A stretch of DNA of 64,000 nt from Trichococcus pasteurii (GCF_900112935.1 NZ_FONM01000005.1:1-64000); one strand, 5' to 3'. Positions 32,161 to 40,373 are shown, counted from the first letter of the stretch. Notes: generated by a model from the sequence alone, not told the origin. Made by a program: numbers and translations.

Positions 32161-32191
32161 GCCAACTTCCTTCCGGAGGTTGGCTTTTTTT
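32160..32191 (+). terminator. Intrinsic terminator downstream of gatCAB
   Basis: GCCAACTTCC pairs with GGAGGTTGGC (one wobble) around TTCC, followed by seven or more Ts. Confidence 0.85.
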
Positions 32192-32194
32192 CAC

Positions 32195-32385
32195 TCACAA
32201 TCAAAATGAAGCTCGCCGGGAAATAGGCAAGAAATATGCTTCGAATTCCCGGCGAGACAGCGTTCACCGATAAATCAACAAGAAAAATGCCCAGTATTCC
32301 CGATGAGGCCATCCTCACCGGGAAATCGACATGCAAAATACCCGCAATTCCCGATGAAGCCAGTCTCGCCGGGAATTCGATCCTT
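32195..32385. repeat. 51-bp tandem repeat array (locus 1), four hairpin units
   Basis: The motif CTCGCCGGGAA-like right arm recurs at 32212, 32263, 32314 and 32365, exactly 51 bases apart. Each full unit has a left arm ATTCCCGRYGA, so TTCCCGATGAGG / CCTCACCGGGAA forms an inverted repeat (11 of 12 pairs in the third unit). The spacer has AAAAATGCCC. It is open in several frames because 51 is 17 codons, but I treat it as non-coding. Related arrays occur at 34190 and 47083. Confidence 0.75.
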
Positions 32386-32614
32386 TGTATCTGCTTAATT
32401 TTCTGCGAAAAGTTCCCGGTTCTGTGCAAAACACAATATAGGCTTTTTTCTGAATAAATTAACTCTCAAAAAAACTGCAACAAAGCTATCTATTTCCAGT
32501 TCAGCAATTAGTATTATTATGATTTTGGTGATATAATCATTAATTGAGTGGTTTGATAAGAAAAGATAAATTGTGACCCATATAACAGATGAGCCTAGAA
32601 AGATGAGGAAAAGA

Positions 32615-33646
32615 ATGAGAGCAAGAGTAATTTACAATCCTACTTCCGGAAGAGAAATGCTGAAAAAAAGCATGATTGACATCCTTCAAATATTGGAAGA
32701 AGCAGGCTATGAGGCCAGTGCTTATGCCACGACACCCGAACCACTTTCCGCAACAAAAGAAGCAGAACGTGCCGCTTTGGCCGGTTTTGATCTGATCGTT
32801 GCAGCAGGCGGAGACGGTACCGTAAACGAAGTCATCAACGGCATCGCCGGTTTGGACCACAGACCAACAGTCGGCATCATACCTGCGGGGACCACAAATG
32901 ACTATGCCCGTGCTTTGAAGATTCCACGCTCAAATCTATTGGATGCAGCCCGCGTCATCGCTGACGGAAATGTCATCCCGATGGACATCGGTCAATCAAA
33001 TGATACTTATTTCATTAACATCGCAGCAGGCGGCTATCTGACGGATCTGACCTATGACGTCCCGGCAAAACTCAAGACCATTTTCGGCTACCTTGCCTAT
33101 TTGGTGAAAGGCGCCGAAAAAATCCCACAACTCAAACCGATGCATATGCGTATCGAATATGAGGGCGGCGTTTACGACGGTATGGCATCCATGTTCTTCG
33201 TGGCCTTGACCAATTCAGTCGGCGGCTTTGAAACGATCGATCCGAATATCGTTTTGGGAGACGGCAAGTTCACGCTATTTGTCGTGAAGACAGCGAATAT
33301 CTTCGAAATCCTGCAACTGTTGGCCCAAGTGTTGAACGGGGGCAGACATCTGGAAAATTCGAATGTCCTTTACACACATACCAGCTTTGTGAAGGCAGAA
33401 TCCATGGACGGGTCCCGCTTGATGATCAACTTGGATGGTGAATACGGCGGTGATGCACCGACTTTGTTCACGAACCACCAGCAACACATCAAAATCATCG
33501 GCAATACATCCGATTACGCTGATCCGATCGAAAAAGTAGATGAAGACATTCTTGAAGGTGCCGGTACTGGCTTCATGAAGGAAGTTGAAACCTTGCACCC
33601 GGATGAAGTGAACGACAAACGTTTGCCTTACGATGGCAAGAATTAA
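32615..33646 (+). CDS. dgkB: Diacylglycerol kinase DgkB
   Basis: 343 residues from the ATG at 32615 (GAGGA upstream); a GTG at 32573 and an ATG at 32603 are in frame but have poorer sites. It starts MRARVIYNPTSGREM and has the lipid-kinase glycine motif AAGGDGTVNEVINGIAG and GIIPAGTTNDYARAL, as in B. subtilis DgkB. It phosphorylates diacylglycerol left over from lipoteichoic acid synthesis so the lipid can be recycled. That links it to the ltaS gene at the left end. It keeps the ancestral position near gatCAB. Confidence 0.93.
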   Translation: MRARVIYNPTSGREMLKKSMIDILQILEEAGYEASAYATTPEPLSATKEAERAALAGFDLIVAAGGDGTVNEVINGIAGLDHRPTVGIIPAGTTNDYARALKIPRSNLLDAARVIADGNVIPMDIGQSNDTYFINIAAGGYLTDLTYDVPAKLKTIFGYLAYLVKGAEKIPQLKPMHMRIEYEGGVYDGMASMFFVALTNSVGGFETIDPNIVLGDGKFTLFVVKTANIFEILQLLAQVLNGGRHLENSNVLYTHTSFVKAESMDGSRLMINLDGEYGGDAPTLFTNHQQHIKIIGNTSDYADPIEKVDEDILEGAGTGFMKEVETLHPDEVNDKRLPYDGKN

Positions 33647-33677
33647 GAATTAAGAATTAAAAATTGAAAATAAGAAG

Positions 33678-33725
33678 AATGCCCGGCCTCTCGGTGTTAT
33701 GATGAGAGGTATCGGGCATTTTTTG
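33678..33725 (+). terminator. Intrinsic terminator of dgkB
   Basis: AATGCCCG / CGGGCATT with inner CTCTC/GAGAG, followed by a T-run. An AAGAATTAAGAATTAA micro-repeat lies just before it. Confidence 0.8.
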
Positions 33726-33770
33726 CTATACTGGGAAAAAGAGACTTTAACGAAAAAGGGGACCTGCCGT

Positions 33771-34181
33771 ATGCCGAGAAAACAGAAGAAATTTTTGTCC
33801 TTATTATTTTTGAGCGGACTGCTGATGCTGCTCATGGCCTGCGGAAAAGAGGCGAATTCACCAATTGTGGCCATCGCAAATGAGACGGAATACGAAGAAG
33901 TGGTCGCGAAGGATGTGGCCTACCTCTATTTCGGCTACGATGATTGCCCCTACTGCAAGGAATTCCGTCCAATCCTGGAAGAGGAATTGGCGGAAACAGG
34001 GCAGACCGCTTATTACTACAATACGAAAAAGCGCGTCAACGATGCCAACTACAACGAAGTGCTGGATACCTACGACGTCGCGTTCGTGCCCGTCCTGATC
34101 AGACTGGAGGATGGCAAAGCAGTCGGGTCGGTCAATCTGGACACCGTTGCGGACCTGCCGGCATTATTGGCGGAAGAATAG
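33771..34181 (+). CDS. Thioredoxin-fold lipoprotein with CPYC motif
   Basis: 136 residues from the ATG at 33771. The signal LSLLFLSGLLMLLMACGK ends in lipobox LMAC. A thioredoxin-like domain follows with YLYFGYDDCPYCKEF (CxxC near residue 61) and the cis-Pro region AFVPVLIRLEDGK. It is probably an extracytoplasmic thiol-disulfide reductase or bacteriocin-accessory-like protein; the redox partner is not in view. It stands between dgkB and an array of 52-bp repeats, interrupting the usual dgkB-rlmCD neighbourhood. Confidence 0.85.
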   Translation: MPRKQKKFLSLLFLSGLLMLLMACGKEANSPIVAIANETEYEEVVAKDVAYLYFGYDDCPYCKEFRPILEEELAETGQTAYYYNTKKRVNDANYNEVLDTYDVAFVPVLIRLEDGKAVGSVNLDTVADLPALLAEE

Positions 34182-34189
34182 CAGGCGAA

Positions 34190-34390
34190 ATGTCCGGGGT
34201 TGTCCGATAACCACAAAGAATCGGACAACCAAGAAGCATGAATGCCCTAGGATGTCCAATAACTATGAAGAATCAGACAACTGAGAAGCAAAAATGCCCG
34301 AGAATGTCCGATAACGGCAAAGAATCGGGCACCCGGCAAGCGATTCAGCCAGGTCTTGTCCGATAATCGCAAAGAATGGGCTGCCCCCAA
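34190..34390. repeat. 52-bp tandem repeat array (locus 2), four hairpin units
   Basis: The core TGTCCRATAA starts at 34201, 34253, 34305 and 34357, exactly 52 bases apart. Each unit contains the inverted repeat GTTGTCCGAT / ATCGGACAAC (perfect in the first unit) around an 11-base loop. The spacer AAGCAAAAATGCCCGAG shares AAAAATGCCC with the array at 32195. It lies between a plus-strand lipoprotein gene and the end of a minus-strand VOC gene. Non-coding, since a 52-bp period breaks any frame. Confidence 0.8.
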
Positions 34391-34409
34391 CCGGAGCAGC
34401 CCATTCGTA

Positions 34410-34808
34410 TTATTTCCACACTAATTGCCAAGTGACGCCGAATTGGTCGGTCACCCAAGCTACCGCCCGCAATTCCCCGACGGCTTCAGGTCCCATCATC
34501 ACAACGCCATCTGCGGATAAGGAATCAAAGTAGTTGTCGAAGCTGGCTTCATCTTCGCAGTCCACGTAGAGGGAAACGGCCCAAGTCATATCCGGCAAAA
34601 AATCTTCCTCCATATCCATTGCCATGAAATCCTGGCCATTCAACACAAACTGCTCATTGATCACGCGGCCGCCTTCCCCGTGTTCATCCTCATCGATTTT
34701 GGTGAGGGAGGTCACGCTGGAATTCGGAAAAATGGAAACATAAAAGTGCATCGCTTCTTCTGCAGTCCCCGGTAACGTCAAAAAGGGAACAATCCGTTGT
34801 CCGCTCAT
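34410..34808 (-). CDS. VOC-superfamily protein, PhnB-like
   Basis: 132 residues. RIVPFLTLPGTAEEAMHFYVSIFPNSSV and the end MGPEAVGELRAVAWVTDQFGVTWQLVW match the PhnB-like (3-demethylubiquinone methyltransferase-type) branch of the glyoxalase/VOC fold. These are cytosolic and mostly of unknown substrate. GAGGATAA lies upstream of the start. It is monocistronic and runs toward the 52-bp repeat array. Confidence 0.85.
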   Translation of the reverse strand: MSGQRIVPFLTLPGTAEEAMHFYVSIFPNSSVTSLTKIDEDEHGEGGRVINEQFVLNGQDFMAMDMEEDFLPDMTWAVSLYVDCEDEASFDNYFDSLSADGVVMMGPEAVGELRAVAWVTDQFGVTWQLVWK

Positions 34809-35027
34809 TTTGTTATCCTCGCTTTCTTCCTGTACCCGTCAGTAACTGGTTTATACACTTCTATTATACTGAACGCGAGCGAAACTTCCTATCGATAAGA
34901 CGCGTCGCATCAGTCGATATTATGAGAATGTACTTATTTTTTCCAAACAAATGGGCTTGCTGTATCGGGTAGCCTTCTTTTTTGGTATAATGAATCCGAA
35001 TGAAAAATTATGAACTGAGGAGTACAC

Positions 35028-36410
35028 ATGAAAAAACAATATACGGTAGCACCGGTAATAAAAAATGAGAAGATGACTGTAACATTTGAGGACTTAACGT
35101 CAGAAGGTATGGGTGTCGCAAAAGTTGAGGGTTATCCATTATTTGTAGCGGATGGACTACCGGGCGAACGGGCCAACATCAAAGTGACCAAAGTCGGCAA
35201 ATCGTTTGGATTCGCCCGCATTGAGGAAAGACTGAGCAGTTCTCCTGACCGCATCCCGACACGCGATATTAAAGGAACACGCGTTGGTACGATGCCGTTG
35301 CAGAATCTGCGTTACTCTGCCCAATTGGCTTTCAAACAGAACAATGTTGAACAAGTGATGAAACGCATTGCCAAAATGCCTGAAGTCGAAGTCAAACCGA
35401 CAATCGGAATGGAAAATCCATGGGGATACCGCAACAAAGCACAGATCCCAGTGCGTCAAAAAGACGGCAAATTGGTTACCGGATTCTTCCGCACCAACAC
35501 ACATGAATTGATCCCGATGGAAAACTTCCAGATCCAGGATCCAAAAATCGATGAAGCCATCGTAAAAGTCCGTGACATTCTGCAAGAATTCAACGTGAAA
35601 GCATACGACGAGAAAAAACATACCGGAAATATCCGTCACATCATGATCCGCCGCGGTTATTACACAGGCGAAATGATGGTTGTCTTGGTGACGCGTACGG
35701 CGAAACTGTTCCCGCAAAGCAAAATCATTCCGGCTATTTTGGAAGCTTTACCGGAAGTGGTCAGCATCGTCCAAAACGTGAACCCGAAGCAAAACAATGT
35801 CATCCTAGGTGACGAAACGATCGTATTGCACGGTGAAGATGTCTACCACGACAAATTGATGGGCCATACATTCGCTATCTCTTCCCGTTCATTCTATCAA
35901 GTGAACCCGATTCAAACGGAAAAACTTTATAAATTGGCGATCGAAGCTGCACAATTGACAGGCGAAGAAACCGTCATCGATGCCTATTGCGGAATCGGAA
36001 CGATCTCCCTGTCATTGGCTGAAAAAGCGAAACACGTTTATGCGATGGAAGTTGTTCCTGATGCCGTGAAGATGGCTGAAATGAATGCTGAAGCAAACAA
36101 CATCGACAACATCACCTTCGAAGTCGGTGCTGCTGAAGAAGTGATGCCGAAATGGGCTGCTGAAGGCGTCAAAGCGGATGTCTTGGTTGTCGATCCTCCA
36201 CGCAAAGGCTTGGAACCGGCCTTCATCGAAGCTGCTTTGGAAATCGCTCCTGAGCGCATCGTCTACGTCAGCTGCAACCCAGCTACAATGGCACGCGACC
36301 TGAAACTGTTCCACGAAGGTGGCTACAGCGTAGGCAGCATCCAACCAGTGGATCTGTTCCCGCAAACACTACATGTAGAATCTGTCGTTGCGTTGACACG
36401 CAACAAATAA
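35028..36410 (+). CDS. rlmCD: 23S rRNA (uracil-5-)-methyltransferase, RlmCD/RumA family
   Basis: 460 residues. An N-terminal TRAM domain (residues about 10-70) is followed by the RumA core. FFRTNTHELIPMENFQIQ, SFYQVNPIQTEKLY, the SAM motif VIDAYCGIGTISLSLA, VVDPPRKGLEPAFIE and the catalytic cysteine in VYVSCNPATMARDL are all present. The family makes 5-methyluridine in 23S rRNA; in Gram-positives a single enzyme (RlmCD) can modify two sites. The N-terminal iron-sulfur cysteines of E. coli RumA are not evident. It has its own promoter (TATAAT near 34986) and a terminator. A degraded copy of its 3' end lies 125 bases downstream. Confidence 0.94.
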   Translation: MKKQYTVAPVIKNEKMTVTFEDLTSEGMGVAKVEGYPLFVADGLPGERANIKVTKVGKSFGFARIEERLSSSPDRIPTRDIKGTRVGTMPLQNLRYSAQLAFKQNNVEQVMKRIAKMPEVEVKPTIGMENPWGYRNKAQIPVRQKDGKLVTGFFRTNTHELIPMENFQIQDPKIDEAIVKVRDILQEFNVKAYDEKKHTGNIRHIMIRRGYYTGEMMVVLVTRTAKLFPQSKIIPAILEALPEVVSIVQNVNPKQNNVILGDETIVLHGEDVYHDKLMGHTFAISSRSFYQVNPIQTEKLYKLAIEAAQLTGEETVIDAYCGIGTISLSLAEKAKHVYAMEVVPDAVKMAEMNAEANNIDNITFEVGAAEEVMPKWAAEGVKADVLVVDPPRKGLEPAFIEAALEIAPERIVYVSCNPATMARDLKLFHEGGYSVGSIQPVDLFPQTLHVESVVALTRNK

Positions 36411-36424
36411 ATAGAATAAAGTAG

Positions 36425-36472
36425 AAAGCCGGAAGGACCGTCATGTAAAGTGACTGTCCTTGCGGCTTTTTA
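36425..36472 (+). terminator. Intrinsic terminator of rlmCD
   Basis: AAAGCCGGAAGGACCGTCA pairs with TGACTGTCCTTGCGGCTTTT with two mismatches, followed by a short T-run. Confidence 0.88.
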
Positions 36473-36535
36473 TGAGTCCAAAAAGAAGTCGCGCTTAGCG
36501 ATAGCCTTCCAAAGGGGCTATAATGATTGTGAAGG

Positions 36536-36690
36536 ACCAAACTCGTTTATCAAAGCGGCTTTGAGAATAGCCCCAGCATCGTCCAACCCAGCTACGTTGG
36601 CACGCGACCGCAGTTATTCCACGAAGGCGGCTACAGCTTATGCAGCGCCGACGGACTTGTTCCCGCAGACACTGCAGGTATGGAAATAGT
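36536..36690 (+). pseudogene. Degenerate copy of the 3' end of rlmCD
   Basis: The reading FIKAALRIAPA, SSNPATLARD, STKAATAYAAPTDLFPQTLQVWK parallels the functional gene's FIEAALEIAPE, SCNPATMARD and the PVDLFPQTLHVES end. The segment ERIVYV and the catalytic cysteine are lost, and codons near ARD are shifted. At DNA level GCACGCGACC, TTCCACGAAGG and CTTGTTCCCGCA are shared blocks. It has no start and lies between the rlmCD terminator and the YdeI-like gene. It is a relic of a duplication or of a second rumA-type gene. Confidence 0.8.
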
Positions 36691-36706
36691 ACGGGGAGGA
36701 GAATAA

Positions 36707-37276
36707 ATGGGACTTTCAAACACCTTTTATACAAGTGAAAGGAATAAGTGGAGGGAATGGCTTACTGAAAACTTCGAAAAAGAAAAGGAAATATGGCTCG
36801 TGTTTCCAAAAAAAGAGTCAGGAGAGAAAGGTCTTTCCTATAACGACTCAGTGGAAGAGGCACTCTGTTTCGGCTGGATTGACAGCACTGTTAAGAAATT
36901 AGATTCATTACATAGAGTTCAGCGGTTCTCTCCAAGAAGAAAGGGCAGTGGATACTCTAGAGCAAATATTGAAAGGCTGATTTGGCTTGAGACACAGGGG
37001 ATGATTCATCCTAAGGTCAGAGACACCATTCTTGAAGTAATCAGAGTACCCTACGAATTTCCTGCGGATATTCTTGAACTAATCAGGTGTGATAAAAAGG
37101 CTTGGGAGAACTATGAAAAATTTCCGGAAGCCTACAAAAGGATTCGGATTGCCTATATTGATGGAGCGAGGAAGCGTCCTATGGAGTTCAAAAAACGTCT
37201 GGATAACTTTATCAGGAAAACAAAGGAAAACAAACTTATTGGGTATGGAGGAATCGACAAATACTATAAAAAATAG
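36707..37276 (+). CDS. YdeI/OmpD-associated family protein
   Basis: 189 residues. The N-terminal domain (FYTSERNKWREWLTENFEKEKEIWLVFPKKES, then SYNDSVEEALCFGWIDSTVKKLD, RRKGSGYSRANIERLIWLE) is characteristic of the YdeI family. The C-terminal helical part (ENYEKFPEAYKRIRIAYIDGARKRPMEFKKRLDNFI) matches the usual second module. Family members have been linked to bacteriocin or peptide tolerance in some species, but the biochemistry is unknown. Ribosome binding site GGGGAGGA. AT-richer than the housekeeping block, suggesting transfer. Confidence 0.85.
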   Translation: MGLSNTFYTSERNKWREWLTENFEKEKEIWLVFPKKESGEKGLSYNDSVEEALCFGWIDSTVKKLDSLHRVQRFSPRRKGSGYSRANIERLIWLETQGMIHPKVRDTILEVIRVPYEFPADILELIRCDKKAWENYEKFPEAYKRIRIAYIDGARKRPMEFKKRLDNFIRKTKENKLIGYGGIDKYYKK

Positions 37277-37309
37277 TTATTATCTGGATTCATAAAGCAT
37301 CATGGTGAT

Positions 37310-37430
37310 GAAGAAACCTTGAATCAGGTATTTGTCATGGGATGTATCCGGCAATGCATTGTTGAGCGACCCGGACGGCATAACGGATATGAGTGCGGAA
37401 GAGGTGCTGGCTACTTTGTTCAGCGGATAA
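37310..37430 (+). pseudogene. Possible remnant of an unidentified gene 3' end
   Basis: Codons 37350-37430 read GNALLSDPDGITDMSAEEVLATLFSG and stop. This looks like the acidic C-terminus of a real protein but has no start or ribosome binding site. I cannot name the parent family. The rest of the 37277-37501 gap shows nothing. Confidence 0.35.
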
Positions 37431-37501
37431 ACTGAAATTGATTGAACCATATCCACCATCGATAATGCCCCAAGAGTAAATAAGCGAAGAGGGGTGACAA
37501 G

Positions 37502-38128
37502 TTGAATGCAGAGTTTTCGTTCAGGTTAATTTTCTGGACCCATCTGATATTGATCGTGATTTTCAATCGTATACTTCCGGCATTTCGAGCAAAAAAATCG
37601 GGAGCCAAACTATCACCTGATCACGAGGCGATTGAGAATGAAGGGAAGTTTTTGTTTGCATTCAGGGTCATCGCCGGGATACTGTTGGCTGTGGTGATTG
37701 TAATATATACATTTTTTCCAACATATAATATCTGGTTCCAGTTTTATTTGCCGAGCGGTTTAAGATGGGTTGGCGTCATCGTTTCTTCAATCAGCTTGAT
37801 TTTTTGGAGCTATTCGCAGGAAGTTTTGGACAAGAACTGGTCCGTGAATCTAAGGATACAGGAAGAGCATACACTGGTCACCTCTGGACCATACAGCGTG
37901 ATGCGGCATCCGATATATACCGCCATGATAATATGGTCAATAGGCCTTGCAGTCTATACGGCTAATGCGTTTTTTGTGGGCTTCACGGCACTGATGATCT
38001 TGTGGACTCCGCTAAGAATTTCGAAAGAAGAAACAATGTTGATAGGTTATTTCGGCGATGAATATAAAAAGTACATGGAATATACGGGGAAATATTTGCC
38101 CAAATTTAAGTATGATGGAAACAGATAG
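37502..38128 (+). CDS. Isoprenylcysteine carboxyl methyltransferase (ICMT)-like membrane methyltransferase
   Basis: 208 residues from a TTG start at 37502, chosen because GAGGGGTGA lies 4 bases upstream. It has four or five membrane helices. The C-terminal motif TSGPYSVMRHPIYTAMIIWSIGLAV followed by EETMLIGYFGDEYKKYMEYTGKYLPKF is the SAM-binding signature of ICMT and phospholipid methyltransferases. In bacteria the substrate is usually unknown. It is monocistronic. Confidence 0.85.
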   Translation: MNAEFSFRLIFWTHLILIVIFNRILPAFRAKKSGAKLSPDHEAIENEGKFLFAFRVIAGILLAVVIVIYTFFPTYNIWFQFYLPSGLRWVGVIVSSISLIFWSYSQEVLDKNWSVNLRIQEEHTLVTSGPYSVMRHPIYTAMIIWSIGLAVYTANAFFVGFTALMILWTPLRISKEETMLIGYFGDEYKKYMEYTGKYLPKFKYDGNR

Positions 38129-38254
38129 CCCATGACCCTTCGTGTAAATGTGGTATCCTATTAACTCATGGGACTGAAGAATCAATTGCGTGTACATTGC
38201 TTGCAAATAACTAAGAACAATGGGTAAATCCTTCAATAATACAGGAGGCACAAT

Positions 38255-38857
38255 ATGGGAAACACCGATAAATTTGACAGCATAGCGAACAGTTATGATA
38301 ATCCAGAACGACACCACATCGCAAAGGTTGCTTCAGACGCCATCAAAGAGTATTTGGGTGAAACCAAAAGTAAAAAGGCGATTGATTTTGGATGCGGAAC
38401 CGGCCTGGTCGGAATGAATATGTTGAGCGATTTTGAATCGCTGCTGTTTATGGATACTTCAGAGAACATGCTTGATATCGTAAAACGGAAAATTGCTGAT
38501 GCGGGTGCTTTGAATGCACGTACCTTGTGTTTTGATTTTGAAACGTCGAGCCAACCCGATTTCCGCGCTGACTATATTTTCATGGCACAGGTGCTGCTGC
38601 ACATTCAGGATTATGAGGCACTTCTGGCCAAACTCCACGCTGTTTTGAATGATGAAGGCCACTTGCTGATTGTCGATTTCAATAAGAATGATAAGGTCGT
38701 TTCAGATTTGGTCCATAACGGATTCGATCAAGAGCAGCTCAAAGAATCGATGCTGAAAATAGGCTACAAGGATATCCGAAGCAAAACCATCTACAGTGGA
38801 ACCAAACTATTCATGAACCAAGATGCTTCTTTATTTATTATGGATGCAAAAAAATAG
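38255..38857 (+). CDS. Class I SAM-dependent methyltransferase
   Basis: 200 residues. Motif I is AIDFGCGTGLVGMN near residue 43, the acidic end of strand 2 is LFMDTSENML, and motif post-II is FMAQVLLHIQDYEALLAKL. This is a small free-standing methyltransferase of the UbiE/Tam-like superfamily. The substrate is not predictable. ACAGGAGGCAC ribosome binding site; monocistronic. Confidence 0.85.
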   Translation: MGNTDKFDSIANSYDNPERHHIAKVASDAIKEYLGETKSKKAIDFGCGTGLVGMNMLSDFESLLFMDTSENMLDIVKRKIADAGALNARTLCFDFETSSQPDFRADYIFMAQVLLHIQDYEALLAKLHAVLNDEGHLLIVDFNKNDKVVSDLVHNGFDQEQLKESMLKIGYKDIRSKTIYSGTKLFMNQDASLFIMDAKK

Positions 38858-38966
38858 CGTATAATAAATTATTTAAATGCTACTGACGTTTGTATTGAAT
38901 CAAATCCGCTCCATTAACGCGTGAGTTTTCGAGAAATTTGATATACAAAGAATTAAAGCACAAAAT

Positions 38967-38996
38967 GAAGAGGCCAGTCCGAGCCTCTTCGTTTTC
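38967..38996 (+). terminator. Weak intrinsic terminator after the methyltransferase gene
   Basis: A perfect 8-bp stem GAAGAGGC / GCCTCTTC, followed by GTTTTC, 110 bases after the stop. Confidence 0.6.
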
Positions 38997-39073
38997 GATT
39001 TATCGTTCAGGGTTAGATGGATGAGGCTCTCATTTTGTATTTCTTGAACTGCTTCAGTAATGCTGTCAGAAGA

Positions 39074-39124
39074 AGGGGTGCCCCAAAACTACTTTTTTAA
39101 TAGTTTTGGGGCACCCCCTGTTTT
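39074..39124. terminator. Strong hairpin terminator
   Basis: A perfect 17-bp stem GGGGTGCCCCAAAACTA with its complement around a T-rich loop. It probably serves the minus-strand gene ending at 39245 or blocks reading from the left. Apart from these hairpins and the remnant at 39143, the 38858-39244 gap shows nothing firm. Confidence 0.75.
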
Positions 39125-39142
39125 GTATACATTTAACGCAAC

Positions 39143-39240
39143 AAATTATTTAAACCCAAAAAGAACAGGAAACAGGAATGCTACGATCCCAGTCCAGATG
39201 AAATAAACTAACAAATAACCTGTCTGCCATTTTTACATTG
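39143..39240 (-). pseudogene. Possible small hydrophobic gene remnant
   Basis: On the minus strand a frame reads KWQTGYLLVYFIWTGIVAF and continues as one membrane helix to FGFK and a stop. An ATG lies just before it, but an in-frame TAA follows immediately. It begins right after the SnoaL-like gene. Either a decayed small membrane protein or chance. Confidence 0.3.
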
Positions 39241-39244
39241 TCCT

Positions 39245-39619
39245 TCACTCCAGTATCTTCCAGAAAGAATCCTTGCGGATAATCTTTCCTCCAGCGAACT
39301 CGAGCAGATCAACTCCTCGCACTTCAAGCTGTTGCCCTGATTTAGTTGTACCGGTGAGAATCCACTCCGATACTCCCAAATCACCGCAGATCCAGTGCTG
39401 ATCGTTTCCATAATGCACATCCGGGATACCCTCGAATCGACTTGCCAAGCCTGCTCTAACCTCCGCTTTTCCGACATAGCGATTGCCGCGTGGTTTGGCT
39501 CCTCGGGGCATATAGAAGATGCAATCATCTGCAAAATAGCTCATGATGGCATCCAGGTCGTGACGATTGAATGCTTCCAGAAAGTCCTTCAATGTTTCAA
39601 CGGTTACTTGCTCAGACAT
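39245..39619 (-). CDS. SnoaL/NTF2-like family protein
   Basis: 124 residues from the ATG at 39619, with GGAGGTAATTTT upstream; an upstream start at 39640 lacks a site. VETLKDFLEAFNRHDLDAIMSYFADDCIFYMPRG is the typical SnoaL-like opening. RGVDLLEFAGGKIIRKDSFW is the typical end. The cone fold serves as hydrolase, isomerase or binding protein in this superfamily; the substrate is unknown. Minus-strand single gene. Confidence 0.85.
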   Translation of the reverse strand: MSEQVTVETLKDFLEAFNRHDLDAIMSYFADDCIFYMPRGAKPRGNRYVGKAEVRAGLASRFEGIPDVHYGNDQHWICGDLGVSEWILTGTTKSGQQLEVRGVDLLEFAGGKIIRKDSFWKILE

Positions 39620-39823
39620 AAAATTACCTCCATGTATCATACTTTATTCGGAAGAGCCGGAGAGCTTTCAATCTGTTTAAATTTTGTTATGTAACTGGAT
39701 GAAGACGTATAATAATAACCAGAGGGGACGGACAATTGTTTTGTGAATGCCCTAACTAAAGTATACGTTCAAGATTTCCATCAAGCAAATTACAGCTGTT
39801 AGACGCTAATTAAGGAGGAAAGT

Positions 39824-40255
39824 ATGAAAAACATGGAGTTCTCAATCGAAATACATGCCTCTAAAGATAAGGTTTGGGCAACGCTTTGGGATGATGCGAC
39901 ATTCCGTGACTGGGCAAGTCTTATTGATGAAGGAACCTACATGAAGGGCATCATGACAGAAGGAAATGAAATCCAGTTCCTGTCATCCCTAAATGGTTAC
40001 GGTGTTACCAGTCTGATAGCAAAACTTAGTCCGAATGAGTACGTATTATTCAGGCACAATGCGGACACAAAAGAAAGCGGGCAGCAGGAACGCGAAAAAG
40101 AGTGGACCGGAGGCACAGAGAGTTATTCCCTTTCTGAAAAAAATGGCGTGACCACATTAATTGTCAAAATCGACGTTCCCCAAGAACAAGAAGAGACATT
40201 CCGTATCAGGATTCCAGAAGCACTGGAGCGCATAAAAACGTTGGCGGAAAAATAG
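39824..40255 (+). CDS. SRPBCC (START/AHSA1-like) domain protein
   Basis: 143 residues. The start FSIEIHASKDKVWATLWDDATFRDWASLIDEGTYMKG and the C-terminal long helix (ETFRIRIPEALERIKTLAEK) fit the helix-grip ligand-binding fold. The ligand is unknown. GGAGGAAAG ribosome binding site 2-4 bases before the ATG. Monocistronic, 119 bases ahead of a GST-like gene. Confidence 0.85.
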   Translation: MKNMEFSIEIHASKDKVWATLWDDATFRDWASLIDEGTYMKGIMTEGNEIQFLSSLNGYGVTSLIAKLSPNEYVLFRHNADTKESGQQEREKEWTGGTESYSLSEKNGVTTLIVKIDVPQEQEETFRIRIPEALERIKTLAEK

Positions 40256-40373
40256 ATGAACCAAAGAAACCATAAGGTGACCAATAATTGCGATAGTTGG
40301 ATAAGCAAAAATTTGGGAACAGTGGCGCATGAGTAGTATGATGAAGCTACGAATAAATATTAAGAGGAGTGGT

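Noticed and set aside
32236-32457. 73-residue ORF with repeated IPDEA motifs, and a 99-residue antisense counterpart
   Set aside because: The repeats come from the 51-bp DNA array (17 codons). Openness in both strands, no ribosome binding site and a 52-bp period in the related array argue against coding.
34190-34390. CRISPR array
   Set aside because: The intervening segments are themselves repeated, the unit is a 52-bp tandem copy and no cas genes are present.
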